In this document: piece by piece, positions 34,749 to 44,473 of the stretch
How the letters are laid out: each line of letters begins with the position of its first letter
Numbering within the stretch: position 1 is the stretch's first letter
Assembly: GCA_020638675.1 (NCBI GenBank)
Contig: JACKID010000001.1
Span: forward strand, 2,232,001 to 2,296,000
DNA length: 64,000 nucleotides
Reading direction: 5' to 3'
Source: Planctomycetota bacterium
GTDB taxonomy: Bacteria > Planctomycetota > UBA8742 > UBA2392
Position numbers and translations under genes: made by a program
The notes under the pieces: model-generated
The model's database searches: none
The model's input: the letters and a program-made list of their open reading frames with translations, nothing else
What the model was told of the DNA's origin: nothing

Positions 34749-35486
34749 ATGCAAGCCCACCACTACAAGTTGATGATCTGCGGCCAGCCCAGCTTCCGCG
34801 CCGTGCGCGACACCCTGCCCACGCTGGAGTACGAGCCGGGCATGCAGCGCGGCTTCCTGCTCAGCGCCGAGAGCACGCAGAACCGCGTGAAAGGCCGCTA
34901 CATCTACACCAAGATCGGCAAGCTGGCCGAGATCGACCCAGAGTCGCTGGAAGTCAAGGAGACAGCGACGGAGTCACTGGCCGAGTGCGTATTCGAAATC
35001 GACCAGCAGAAGGGGCTGGCGAAGGTGCTGCAGCGCCGCGGCGAGCTGAACGCGCTGCACGAGGCGCTGGACGCGATCCCGGGCGCGAACGTCGAGTTTG
35101 AAGACCTGAACCTGAACCTGTTGGACCTGATGCTCGAGGTGCAGGGCGCGTACAAGAAGAATGTCATCAAGAGCCTGCGGATTCACGACTACCTGGCGCG
35201 CGAAAACATGCTCGCCAATGCGAGCTTCAAGATCATCGAGCCGCAGGATGGTGAGAAGATCGCCGAGAAATTCAGCGACCAGCTTGATGCGTTCACACTC
35301 ACGCTCAAGCTCCCCGACGGCGCCTGCGCACTGACAGTCACCCGCAAGGGCTCCGTGCGCGCCAGCGACGACGCGCCGGATGAGCTGCTGTCATTTGTGA
35401 AAGACCTGCTGCCCCGCTTCCACGAGGCTGAAGTAGAAACGGCCCAAGTGGTCGACCCGGTAGCCGCCCAGCGCAAGCGGAGGTAG
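34749..35486 (+). CDS. hypothetical cytoplasmic protein
   Basis: 245 residues with GGAGA eight bases before the ATG. No signal peptide or membrane segment. It opens M-Q-A-H-H-Y-K-L-M-I-C-G-Q-P-S-F-R and looks mixed alpha/beta with a helical middle (about 85-160). I do not recognise a family or motif. An in-frame ATG at 34584 exists, but the extra 55 residues are encoded by the repeat and AT-rich spacer. Its end faces the zinc-ribbon gene across the second copy of the two-hairpin element. Confidence 0.65.
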   Translation: MQAHHYKLMICGQPSFRAVRDTLPTLEYEPGMQRGFLLSAESTQNRVKGRYIYTKIGKLAEIDPESLEVKETATESLAECVFEIDQQKGLAKVLQRRGELNALHEALDAIPGANVEFEDLNLNLLDLMLEVQGAYKKNVIKSLRIHDYLARENMLANASFKIIEPQDGEKIAEKFSDQLDAFTLTLKLPDGACALTVTRKGSVRASDDAPDELLSFVKDLLPRFHEAEVETAQVVDPVAAQRKRR

Positions 35487-35490
35487 ATGC

Positions 35491-35563
35491 GATCCGCCCC
35501 GCCCGATAGGGCGGGGTGACGCTCCCAAGATCAAACGCTGAATCCGCGGCCTTTCGGCCGGGG
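35491..35563. repeat. dispersed two-hairpin element, copy B
   Basis: GCGATC, then stem CCCCGCCC/GGGCGGGG (35497-35504, 35509-35516, loop GATA), 27 bases, and stem CCGCGGCC/GGCCGGGG (35544-35551, 35556-35563, loop TTTC, one mismatch). Same order, stem sizes and loop as copy A at 14628-14704. Here it sits between two convergent genes. Confidence 0.8.
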
Positions 35564-35582
35564 CGGGACGGAGCACTCCGAC

Positions 35583-36266
35583 TCAAACGTCCAGGATACG
35601 CGTGCAGTTGCGGCAGCGGAGGATTTCTTTACGGGCGCGGATCTGCATCTGTAGCTGCGTATTCAGCTCGCTTTGGCAGCCGCCGCAGAACTCGCCCTCG
35701 AGGTGACAGAGCGCCTTGCCGGGGTGGCGGGTGTTTACTTCTTCGTACACCTGCAGCAGCTCCGGCACGACGTTGGCAACAGACTCCGCGCGCGTCTTGT
35801 ATTCTGCCGCGATTACGGCCTCTGCTGACTTGATCACTTCCCCGTTGGCCGCGGCCGTCGCTTCGTGCGTCGTGCGGTAGGCTTCGGCTTCCGCCCTCGC
35901 GGCCTCAACGTTCTGCTCGGCCGTGGCGACGGCTGCGATGAGGTCCAGGCCCTTCATTTCCAGCTCGTCGATCTTGGCGCGCTGCTTTGCGGCCGCGTCC
36001 ATGCCGGCCTCTGTGCCCTGGCCTTCGAGCTGCTTCACGCGCTCGTCCAGCCTGTGCAGCTCGCCTTCAAGCTCTTTGTGCTCGTTATGCAGCTTGCGCA
36101 GCTCTTCCTGCCGCTCGGCCAGCTTGGCCTGCCGTGCCTCCAGTTTGGCGAGGCTGGCGGCGGTATCGCGATTGGTCTTGTCGATGGTCTCCTGCGCGCG
36201 GACGATCGCACGATCGTGTTTCTGCACCGCCCACAGCGAGTCGAGGCTTTCAGCGAATTCGGACAT
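35583..36266 (-). CDS. coiled-coil protein with C4 zinc ribbon (DUF164/CdsZ-like)
   Basis: 227 residues. Residues about 10-160 form a long charged coiled coil (L-E-A-R-Q-A-K-L-A-E-R-Q-E-E-L-R). The C-terminus has G-E-F-C-G-G-C-Q-S-E-L-N, then R-C-R-N-C-T-R-I-L, the paired C-x2-C knuckles of the C4-type zinc ribbon family. Family members are widespread and poorly understood; some affect nucleic-acid or protein transport functions. A TAGAAC box (36273-36278 on the minus strand) six bases from the ATG suggests a leaderless start. Confidence 0.85.
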   Translation of the reverse strand: MSEFAESLDSLWAVQKHDRAIVRAQETIDKTNRDTAASLAKLEARQAKLAERQEELRKLHNEHKELEGELHRLDERVKQLEGQGTEAGMDAAAKQRAKIDELEMKGLDLIAAVATAEQNVEAARAEAEAYRTTHEATAAANGEVIKSAEAVIAAEYKTRAESVANVVPELLQVYEEVNTRHPGKALCHLEGEFCGGCQSELNTQLQMQIRARKEILRCRNCTRILDV

Positions 36267-36272
36267 GGCCCG

Positions 36273-36278
36273 GTTCTA
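36273..36278 (-). promoter_or_regulatory. -10 box TAGAAC, start-proximal (leaderless type)
   Basis: Read on the minus strand, TAGAAC is followed by CGGGCC and then the ATG at 36266. No purine-rich ribosome site is present. Confidence 0.45.
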
Positions 36279-36309
36279 GCCAACGGGCGGTACCCCCGTC
36301 CAAAACAAA

Positions 36310-36335
36310 AACCGGCGAGCTCTCGCTCGCCGGTT
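36310..36335 (-). terminator. terminator hairpin after rpoD
   Basis: Stem AACCGGCGAG/CTCGCCGGTT (36310-36335), followed on the minus strand by TTTTGTTTTG (36300-36309). A second hairpin, GCGGGC/GCCCGC, lies at 36339-36355, just after the rpoD stop. Confidence 0.8.
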
Positions 36336-36361
36336 CTTGCGGGCGGGACGCCCGCATCACT

Positions 36362-38389
<2,028 letters not shown>

Positions 38390-38498
38390 CTAACCTCTTC
38401 CTGTCGCGTTCTACGCGTGACTGTTCCCCCTGCCTTAACGAAGCAGAGTTCCTCGCCCCATCCGCTTAATGCCGCCGAATCGATAATTCGGGCGGGCG

Positions 38499-40253
38499 TT
38501 ATGCCCTTTTGCCGCTCTTTCTGCCCTTCTTTTGACGCAAAACTTCCAGTTTATCTGACGCACTTTTCGGCCGATTGTCCGCGGCCAGCTTCTGTATTTC
38601 CGAGACCAGCCTGCGTTCTTCCTCTTCCGCCACACCGGTGCCGAGGTCGGCGGGGATGCGTATATGTTCCAGCACCCTCTCCAGCTCGCCGCGGGCTTCG
38701 CCACTGACGTGTGACAACAGCGCCCCGGGCACCACTTCGCCATGCTCGTCCCACGCGTTCAGCATCTCGCGGTACAGCTCGCCCAGTGCCGCCGTTTCAA
38801 ACGCTTCGGGCGCAAGACTGCTCGACGCCGTCGCCAGAATCTTCGGGTGCTCGAACAGCCGCCTCAGCACCTCGCGCTCATAGGCCGCGCGTGCGCCGCC
38901 GGGTGCCTCGGGCGTGCGCGGGCGTGGTGCTTCTTCGCGCAGCTTTGCTTCCGCGTGGCGGGCGTGCTCAGCCTCGACCGCGTTCAGAACCGCGCCTTCA
39001 CGCACATTCAGCGCCGTCGCCGCGCGCCGCGAGTACAGCTCGCGCAGGCTTGGGCTGTCGGAGCGCCCGATCATGTCCGCCAGTTCGCGCAGTGCCTTCT
39101 CGGCCTCCACGGGGCGCTTCAGGTCGTAGCGGCTCGCGAGCACCTCCAGCTTGTAGTCGAACGCATCTCTCGCCGCGTCGAGTACCGCCTGAAACGCCTC
39201 GGGCCCTTTGCTGCGCAGCAGGTCGAACGGGTCCTTCGCGCCGGTGATTGTCGCGATCTTCGCGTCCACGCCCATTTCGAGCACTACGTTCACGCCGCGC
39301 TCCGCCGCCGCCTGGCCCGCGTCGTCGCCGTCGAGCACCAGCGTGATGCCGTCGCCGTAGCGACGGGCAAGCGCCACCTGCTCGCGCGTCAGGGCCGTGC
39401 CGAGGGGCGCAACAGCGTTGTCGAAACCGGCCTGGTGGGCGGCGATGACGTCCGTGTAGCCTTCCATCAGCAGCACGCGCCCGGTTTCTTTCAGGCGCTG
39501 CGAGTGGGCCAGCTTTTCGACCGCGTATAGCAGCCTGGATTTGTGAAAGAGCAGTCCTTCGGCCGAGTTCACGTACTTCTGTGCCTTGGCGTCAGGGTCC
39601 AGCAGTCTTGCGCCGAAGCCGACGATGCGCCCCCGGGGGTCGCGGATCGGGAAGGTGATCCGCCCGCGGAAGAAGTCGTACCAGCCGCGGTCTCCCTTGC
39701 GGCATAGCCCGGTCGCAAGGATCGTCTCTTCGTCAAACTTCTTCAGGGCGGCGTCGCTTTGCCGGTGGTACTCGTCCGGCGCGAACCCCAGCCCCCAGTC
39801 TTCGGCCGTTTCACCGCCCAGCCCGCGGTCTTGCAGGTACTGTTGCGCGGGCTGGTTCTTGGCCAGGTTTGCGCGGAAGCCGCGCTGGGCCCACTCCATC
39901 ATCTCCAGGGCGCGCGCACGTACGCTGCGTTCTTCCTTGCTGGGCCCGCGCCCGCCCTCGAAGGTGAGGGTGACTCCGCCGCGGTCGGCCAGCTTTTCGA
40001 CGGCCTCGCGGAAGTCGAGTTTTTCGTAGGCCATCACGAAGTCGATGACGTTGCCGAAGACGTTGCAACCAAAACACTTGTAGGTCTGCCGTGAGGGCGA
40101 GACCGTGAAGGACGGCGTCTTCTCATCGTGAAACGGGCAGTTGACCCAGAAAGCCGCGCCCTTCTTGGTCAGCGGCACGTACGACTGGATCACGTCGACG
40201 ATATCGTTGGCCCTGCGAACCTCCTCGATGCTTTCGCGCGCAACTCTGCCCAA
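38499..40253 (-). CDS. dnaG: DNA primase DnaG
   Basis: 584 residues from a TTG start (M-G-R-V-A-R-E-S-I-E-E-V) with GAGGA five to six bases upstream. The zinc site is C39-P-F-H42 with C60-F-G-C63. The Toprim catalytic motifs are L-L-M-E-G-Y-T-D and V-L-D-G-D-D-A-G, and the R-I-T-F-P-I-R-D segment is present. The C-terminal region differs from that of E. coli, as usual for the helicase-binding domain. dnaG precedes rpoD, the macromolecular-synthesis pair, without rpsU. Confidence 0.96.
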   Translation of the reverse strand: MGRVARESIEEVRRANDIVDVIQSYVPLTKKGAAFWVNCPFHDEKTPSFTVSPSRQTYKCFGCNVFGNVIDFVMAYEKLDFREAVEKLADRGGVTLTFEGGRGPSKEERSVRARALEMMEWAQRGFRANLAKNQPAQQYLQDRGLGGETAEDWGLGFAPDEYHRQSDAALKKFDEETILATGLCRKGDRGWYDFFRGRITFPIRDPRGRIVGFGARLLDPDAKAQKYVNSAEGLLFHKSRLLYAVEKLAHSQRLKETGRVLLMEGYTDVIAAHQAGFDNAVAPLGTALTREQVALARRYGDGITLVLDGDDAGQAAAERGVNVVLEMGVDAKIATITGAKDPFDLLRSKGPEAFQAVLDAARDAFDYKLEVLASRYDLKRPVEAEKALRELADMIGRSDSPSLRELYSRRAATALNVREGAVLNAVEAEHARHAEAKLREEAPRPRTPEAPGGARAAYEREVLRRLFEHPKILATASSSLAPEAFETAALGELYREMLNAWDEHGEVVPGALLSHVSGEARGELERVLEHIRIPADLGTGVAEEEERRLVSEIQKLAADNRPKSASDKLEVLRQKKGRKSGKRA

Positions 40254-40459
40254 GTTGTGTCCTCAGTCGGGTTGTGGGCGCCCTCCAAAAGCGCTCGCGC
40301 ACTGCCGTATTGGCAGAAGCCCCGAATCATGGGAACGTATCACACGAATCCGGCATCGTCAAATGGGGGACTTGACAAGACCGGGTTTTCCCCAATCGGC
40401 TGAAAGCCTTAGTTCAATATGGTTTCAGCGCGGTTTCGCACACGGTGTTCGACCCGTGC

Positions 40460-40487
40460 TTGACATGGTTGAAACGCTGAATACCTT
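40460..40487 (+). promoter_or_regulatory. promoter TTGACA-16-TACCTT for tRNA-Glu
   Basis: A perfect TTGACA (40460-40465) and TACCTT (40482-40487) with a 16-base spacer lie about 60 bases before the tRNA. A second TTGACA at 40372 has no matching -10. The 40254-40459 stretch carries no gene. Confidence 0.6.
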
Positions 40488-40545
40488 GTTTTGCTCGATT
40501 CTCGGCACCGTCAGGGCCGGGAATTTCGTTTGAGACTGACGCCCA

Positions 40546-40622
40546 GCCCCTATCGTCTAGCCGGCCTAGGACGGAGCCCTCTCAAGGCTCAGACACGGGT
40601 TCGAATCCCGTTAGGGGTACCA
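40546..40622 (+). tRNA. tRNA-Glu (anticodon CTC)
   Basis: A complete cloverleaf. The acceptor stem GCCCCTA/TAGGGGT closes with a G-T pair at the end, followed by discriminator A and an encoded CCA (40620-40622). The D arm is GTCT...GGAC. The anticodon stem is GAGCC/GGCTC with loop CTCTCAA and anticodon CTC at 40581-40583. The T arm is ACGGG-TTCGAAT-CCCGT. The 5' TCGTCTAG segment is typical for tRNA-Glu. Confidence 0.97.
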
Positions 40623-40630
40623 GACAGTGC

Positions 40631-40671
40631 GGGCCGCTTGGTCGCTTGCCGACTGGGCGGCCCATTTTTTT
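40631..40671 (+). terminator. rho-independent terminator of tRNA-Glu
   Basis: Outer stem GGGCCGC/GCGGCCC (40631-40637, 40657-40663) with an inner GTCG/CGAC stem, followed by ATTTTTTT (40664-40671). A further CTCCCC/GGGGGAG inverted repeat lies at about 40685-40713. Confidence 0.88.
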
Positions 40672-40916
40672 GCGATGCGACCAGCTCCCCTCTCGCCCCG
40701 ACACGGGGGAGAGCCATGGGCCATGAACGGCCTACGCGAGCGACACCTGCCAGTACGTTGCCGGCAGCGGTACAGAAATCCGCAAATTTACGACACCGTC
40801 GACTTGGACCGACTTGCCCTGATGTGACTTCGACGGTTGGACACTCGACCTAGTAGCCGCTGCCGCCGACCCGGAAGACGCGATCAAGCGCCTGCGGCAT
40901 CGAGAGGGAGTCGCTC

Positions 40917-41180
40917 ATGAGGCGGATCCCCGGCAAACGCTGCAACATTCAAGGGTGCGACCGCAAGGCGTCGCCCTCAAGCAGCTGGTGCGCATACCAC
41001 CGCAAGCACTACGACGACATCGACCCTCCCGCCGAGCTGCAGCGCCCTCCCGACGCAGACTTGCTTGACACCGGCATGCGCTCGACAGTGACCTGGCCGG
41101 CGCGGTTGGCAACGACGATGCCCTCATCGGGCTGCCGCTTGCCGTGCTCATCCTTACACTCCCAGGGACTCAGGCCGTAG
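40917..41180 (+). CDS. small zinc-finger-like ORF, probably a fragment
   Basis: 87 residues open. The first 50 look real: R-C-N-I-Q-G-C-D-R-K-A, then W-C-A-Y-H-R-K-H-Y, the C-x4-C...C-x2-H pattern of short zinc-binding proteins often found next to HNH nucleases or in phage genes. The rest runs across a minus-strand frame (41009-41296) and loses any pattern, so the gene may be truncated. No strong ribosome site (GGGAG about ten bases upstream of ATG). It lies in the patch after tRNA-Glu. Confidence 0.35.
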   Translation: MRRIPGKRCNIQGCDRKASPSSSWCAYHRKHYDDIDPPAELQRPPDADLLDTGMRSTVTWPARLATTMPSSGCRLPCSSLHSQGLRP

Positions 41181-41296
41181 ATCTGGTCGACCTCGCTCTC
41201 GATCGCCGCATCGAGTGAATCGAACATGCCCAGCCCCTTGGTCTCCATCATATGCCGCGACGGGCCCGGACTCCGGACGTCGTAGAGGTTGCACAT
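41009..41296 (-). pseudogene. possible N-terminal fragment of a SRAP (HMCES/YedK-like) protein
   Basis: 95 residues from the ATG at 41296, opening M-C-N-L-Y-D-V. SRAP domain proteins begin M-C-N-L-Y or M-C-G-R with cysteine 2 as the nucleophile that links to abasic sites in DNA. Downstream G-I-V-V-A-N-R-A-G-Q-V-T-V-E-R-M could match the strand region that ends in a W-G motif, but the frame then turns to serine/glycine-rich sequence and stops; the remaining two thirds of the domain are missing. This is a weak match based on the start and on the order of segments. Confidence 0.35.
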
Positions 41297-41391
41297 ATGA
41301 AGGATGTTACTTCCATGGCGCGCGTGGGCGCAATGTGACACGCATGCAATCTAGTGTCGCAGCCTAGCGAATGTTACATCTCTCCCCACTA

Positions 41392-41421
41392 TTGCAACAC
41401 GCCCTACCTTTCGTGTATGAC
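41392..41421 (+). promoter_or_regulatory. promoter TTGCAA-18-TATGAC
   Basis: TTGCAA (41392-41397) and TATGAC (41416-41421) precede the small gene at 41460. A strong AGGAGG ribosome site follows at about 41448-41453. Confidence 0.5.
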
Positions 41422-41459
41422 CTGTTCCCCACACTCCCAAAGTTCAGGAGGACACAAGA

Positions 41460-41732
41460 ATGCCAGGAGAAGATGCCGAGCACATTAACAGGGTGTTTGT
41501 CGCCAACGACGCGAACCACCGCATTCCGGTGGAGGTGCCGTCGCTCGACGTTGGGTTGAAGTCCGGTGCAATGAACCCGTTCAAGGCTGGGAGCAAAGTA
41601 TCCGTTCAAGGCGACGGTGAGTACGAGGTCGTCGCCACCAGCGGAGACTACGTCCTGATCAATGGCAAGTGGTGGTATGTGCCCCACCTGATGCAATTCG
41701 GCTTCAATAACTACTACATGACAATCAAGTAG
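41460..41732 (+). CDS. small orphan protein with strong ribosome site
   Basis: 90 residues. AGGAGG sits six bases before the ATG, the best ribosome site in this part of the window, and both a promoter and a perfect hairpin flank the gene. The protein is soluble and beta-rich, with K-A-G-S-K-V-S-V-Q-G-D-G-E-Y-E-V-V and V-L-I-N-G-K-W-W-Y-V-P that resemble a small SH3-like barrel, and ends in an aromatic N-N-Y-Y-M-T-I-K. I do not recognise a family. Its base composition is less GC-rich than the neighbours, suggesting transfer. Confidence 0.65.
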   Translation: MPGEDAEHINRVFVANDANHRIPVEVPSLDVGLKSGAMNPFKAGSKVSVQGDGEYEVVATSGDYVLINGKWWYVPHLMQFGFNNYYMTIK

Positions 41733-41754
41733 GCCCTGATGATTACCAGCAACG

Positions 41755-41778
41755 CCGTCCGCTGTTGGCAGCGGACGG
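41755..41778. terminator. perfect 10-bp hairpin after the orphan gene
   Basis: CCGTCCGCTG-TTGG-CAGCGGACGG at 41755-41778. No T run follows on the plus strand. It lies between the orphan gene and the minus-strand gene ending at 41828. Confidence 0.6.
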
Positions 41779-41827
41779 TGATTGCACAGAGTAGCCAGCG
41801 GGTCGCACCGGAGCGACCAGATCATGG

Positions 41828-42430
41828 CTACCCCCGCGCTGGGCGCCGCTTCGAAACCGTACCCTCTGGTGGTTCATCCCGCGGCTGCGTTGAAGCCCCA
41901 TCGCCCTCGTCCAGCTGGCGGCGAATTCTCTCTTTGACTTCGACTGGAACGCGTGACGTGGAGCCAGTCCTTCGGTAGTTCCTTCGTTCTCGCGCCACAG
42001 CCGTGTATACACCGTCGACGATTTGGCTAAAGCGGCCCTGGAACTCGTCGCTCTCTCCTATTGCCAGCCACGCATCCGTTACGCGCCAGCGAGCCGTGGC
42101 CATAGTCGTTCGGCTCACCAAGCCCAGCACGTTGAGGTATGCCAGAGAATACTCAGCTGCGAGCTTCCAGCCCTCCGATGGCTCGTCTTGGTCGTCTCCA
42201 TACTCGCCGGCCAAGAAGCTCGCTACATCGACGGCTAGCAACTCTCCACGCATTCTCTGCAGGTAGGTCAAAACCGCGACCAGACCGTTCGACAAGGTGT
42301 CGAGAACGGCGTTGACCTCGTGGCCACTGGGCTCGCTGGTCGCCTTCTTGGCTCGCAGTTGCTTCGCCGCTTTGGTGAGGTAGCCGAACCAAGTGAGAAC
42401 GGCCTCGGCAATGATCATTGGCTCTGCCAT
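41828..42430 (-). CDS. hypothetical protein, accessory region
   Basis: 200 residues from the ATG at 42430, preceded by AAAGGGA. Helical protein: residues 1-90 (A-E-A-V-L-T-W-F-G-Y-L-T-K-A-A-K-Q-L-R) and 90-130 (L-A-A-E-Y-S-L-A-Y-L-N-V-L-G-L-V-S-R) look like helix bundles; the C-terminal 50 residues are highly charged (V-P-V-E-V-K-E-R-I-R-R-Q-L-D-E-G-D). A TATAGT -10-like box lies 32 bases upstream of the ATG on the minus strand. The frame stays open far upstream, but those codons run antisense to good genes. Unknown function. Confidence 0.55.
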   Translation of the reverse strand: MAEPMIIAEAVLTWFGYLTKAAKQLRAKKATSEPSGHEVNAVLDTLSNGLVAVLTYLQRMRGELLAVDVASFLAGEYGDDQDEPSEGWKLAAEYSLAYLNVLGLVSRTTMATARWRVTDAWLAIGESDEFQGRFSQIVDGVYTAVARERRNYRRTGSTSRVPVEVKERIRRQLDEGDGASTQPRDEPPEGTVSKRRPARG

Positions 42431-42739
42431 GTTGTCCCTTTCCGATGTCGATTGACGCGCAACTATACACATCTCACCCCTGCGCCTGCAGTCAGGATTC
42501 GGCCCGTACTTCAACCCATGCGCGGCGTAGTGGTCTCCCAGTTTCCAGGCAAATGGGTGCATCTTGGCAGAAGCGCTCAATGTAGTAGAGCTCGGCCGTG
42601 ACGTCGGCGACGTGACTCTGCCTTCGAACGTTGAAAAGAAGATGAGCGTTTCGAGCGCCGTACAGGACGCAAGATAGAAGTTGGTGCGCCCCACGGGTTT
42701 ACAAACGGTAGGATGCGGGCGAGATTTGGGTGGAGACTG
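42431..42739. other. 309-base interval without a supported gene
   Basis: A plus-strand frame open from about 42537 to a TAG near 42679 ends with a plausible coding flavour (N-V-V-E-L-G-R-D-V, then V-E-K-K-M-S-V-S-S-A-V) but has no start codon with a ribosome site; it might be the end of a decayed gene. Otherwise only the -10-like box of the minus-strand gene (42462-42467) and a TAGGAT at 42709 are seen. Confidence 0.4.
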
Positions 42740-43504
42740 ATGGCTGTCAGCCGGGAATCGATTGTGTCGGCCTGTCGGAAGGCGCTGGAGGGCATACCCT
42801 CTGTGCAGGCCGCGTTTGTAGCGGGCAGTTCGGCGTTTGGACGAGAGGACGAGTGGTCGGACATTGACCTGTGCTGTGTCGGGCCACAGTCGGAAATCGC
42901 GGCAGTGTACGATGCGCTGGAGTCGGGGCTGGAAGGCCTGTCCCCCATCGCGCTGAAGCTGGAAATGCCGCCGAGTGCCATGTGGCCCGGGCTGAGCCAG
43001 CGTTTCTACCGGCTGCGAGACACCGACGAATTCCTGATGATCGACTTCTGCCAGCTCACGCCCGAGCAGGTGGTGACGTTCATGGAGCCGCAGCGCCACG
43101 GCACGCCGGTCGTGCTGTTCGACCGTTCGGGCATCATCAAGCCGGCGCCTCTGGAAGCCGATCACCACGAACGCCTGAAAAACCGCATCGAATGGCTGCG
43201 CAAGTCGTTCCCCATGTTCCAGAACCTGGTGCGCAAGGCCGTGCTGCGCGGCGACCTGATCGAAGCCAAGGCCGTCTGGATGTCGCACAGCATGCGCCCG
43301 CTGGTGGATGCACTGCGCGCGCGCCACAACCCCGAACGGTTCGACTACGGCTTCCGCTACACACTGCACGACCTGCCGCACAAAGTAGCCAAAGAGCTCG
43401 AAGCCATGATGTGGCCCAAGGACGCCGAGGACCTGCTGTCCAAGCTGGACGTCGCGGCCGAGCTGTTCGACAGCACCATCGAGGCACTCTCGGCCGACCT
43501 CTAG
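42740..43504 (+). CDS. nucleotidyltransferase-fold protein
   Basis: 254 residues from the ATG at 42740 (GGTGGAGA upstream), preferred over the in-frame ATG at 42713. The motif G-S-S-A-F-G-R-E-D-E-W-S-D-I-D-L near residues 31-46 is the G-S-x9-D-x-D signature that binds metal and nucleotide in the Pol-beta-like nucleotidyltransferase family; a third acid may lie in L-M-I-D-F near 95. The rest is helical, with a charged W-M-S-H-S-M-R-P region. Related proteins include aminoglycoside and MNT-type enzymes; no specific role can be read. The next gene begins 19 bases later. Confidence 0.8.
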   Translation: MAVSRESIVSACRKALEGIPSVQAAFVAGSSAFGREDEWSDIDLCCVGPQSEIAAVYDALESGLEGLSPIALKLEMPPSAMWPGLSQRFYRLRDTDEFLMIDFCQLTPEQVVTFMEPQRHGTPVVLFDRSGIIKPAPLEADHHERLKNRIEWLRKSFPMFQNLVRKAVLRGDLIEAKAVWMSHSMRPLVDALRARHNPERFDYGFRYTLHDLPHKVAKELEAMMWPKDAEDLLSKLDVAAELFDSTIEALSADL

Positions 43505-43510
43505 CCTTGC

Positions 43511-43516
43511 TAGATT
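43511..43516 (+). promoter_or_regulatory. -10 box TAGATT, start-proximal (leaderless type)
   Basis: TAGATT ends six bases before the ATG at 43523 and lies just past the stop of the upstream gene, so the dehydratase gene can be transcribed on its own as a leaderless mRNA. Confidence 0.45.
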
Positions 43517-43522
43517 GTCGCG

Positions 43523-44455
43523 ATGGTCGGAATTGACGACATTCGCAACGCCGCTGAGCGCCTGAAAGGGCTGGCGCACGTGACGGCGGTGCATACGTCG
43601 CGCATGGTGGATGCGCACTGCGGCGCGTCGGTGTTCTTCAAGTGCGAGAACTATCAGCGCGTGGGCGCGTTCAAGTTTCGCGGCGCCTACAACGCGCTGT
43701 CGCGGCTTCCCAAGGGGGCGGGCGTGCTGACCTACAGCTCGGGCAACCATGCGCAGGCGATTGCACTGGCGGGCTCGCTGCTGGGGATACCCACGCTGAT
43801 CGTCATGCCCGACGACGCACCTGCCGTGAAGCAACGCGCGACGCGTGAGTACGGCGCGGAGATTGTCCTGTACGACAAGCACACGACCACACGCGAAGAA
43901 CTGGGCGCCAGGCTCGCACAGGATCGCGGGCTGACCGTCGTGCCGCCATACGACCACGCCGACATCATCGCAGGTCAGGGAACGGTCGCGCTGGAACTTC
44001 ATGAACAAGTGTCGGAAATGGACGTACTGCTCGCACCCTGCGGCGGTGGCGGGCTGCTGTCCGGCAGCGCGATTGCAACCAAGGCGCTGCGGCCGAATTG
44101 CAGAGTCATCGGCGTCGAGCCCGCGGCCGCCGACGACGCTACACGCTCGTTCAAGACCGGTGAGCTTCAGTGGGTACACAACCCGGACACGATCGCGGAT
44201 GGCGCGCGTACACCGTCGCTCGGCAAGCTTACGTTTCCGATCATTCGGGAGCTGGTGGACGACATGGTCACAGTGGACGATGCCGCCATCATCACGGGCA
44301 TGCGATTCATCTGGGAGCGCATGAAACTGGTCGTCGAGCCGACCGGCGCGCTCGCCTATGCGGCTCTGCACTCAGGCAGGCTGAAGTTTCCCGGCAAGAG
44401 GGTAGGCGTGATAATCAGCGGCGGAAACGTAGACGTCGCCGCCCTGCCGTGGTAG
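43523..44455 (+). CDS. PLP-dependent threonine/serine dehydratase or serine racemase-like enzyme
   Basis: 310 residues, fold type II PLP enzyme. K-C-E-N-Y-Q-R-V-G-A-F-K-F-R-G-A contains the PLP lysine (near residue 51), S-S-G-N-H-A-Q (71-77) is the substrate loop, and C-G-G-G-G-L-L-S-G is the phosphate-binding glycine loop. The length and the final I-I-S-G-G-N-V-D match catabolic threonine dehydratase, threo-3-hydroxyaspartate dehydratase and serine racemase, all without the regulatory C-terminal domain of IlvA. Sequence alone does not separate these. Confidence 0.88.
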   Translation: MVGIDDIRNAAERLKGLAHVTAVHTSRMVDAHCGASVFFKCENYQRVGAFKFRGAYNALSRLPKGAGVLTYSSGNHAQAIALAGSLLGIPTLIVMPDDAPAVKQRATREYGAEIVLYDKHTTTREELGARLAQDRGLTVVPPYDHADIIAGQGTVALELHEQVSEMDVLLAPCGGGGLLSGSAIATKALRPNCRVIGVEPAAADDATRSFKTGELQWVHNPDTIADGARTPSLGKLTFPIIRELVDDMVTVDDAAIITGMRFIWERMKLVVEPTGALAYAALHSGRLKFPGKRVGVIISGGNVDVAALPW

Positions 44456-44473
44456 CGACCGCGCAACCGAGCA

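Noticed and set aside
40627..40827. 66-residue open frame after the tRNA
   Set aside because: It starts inside the terminator hairpin, has no ribosome site and includes the CTCCCC inverted repeat; no protein pattern is seen.
40600..42700. Direct repeat of the tRNA-Glu 3' end as an attachment site
   Set aside because: No second copy of the TTCGAATCCCGT segment was found in the patch, and no integrase gene is present.
41828..44371. Very long minus-strand frame (847 codons) covering the nucleotidyltransferase and dehydratase genes
   Set aside because: Only the last 200 codons, after the ATG at 42430, look coding. The rest is antisense to two well-supported plus-strand genes.
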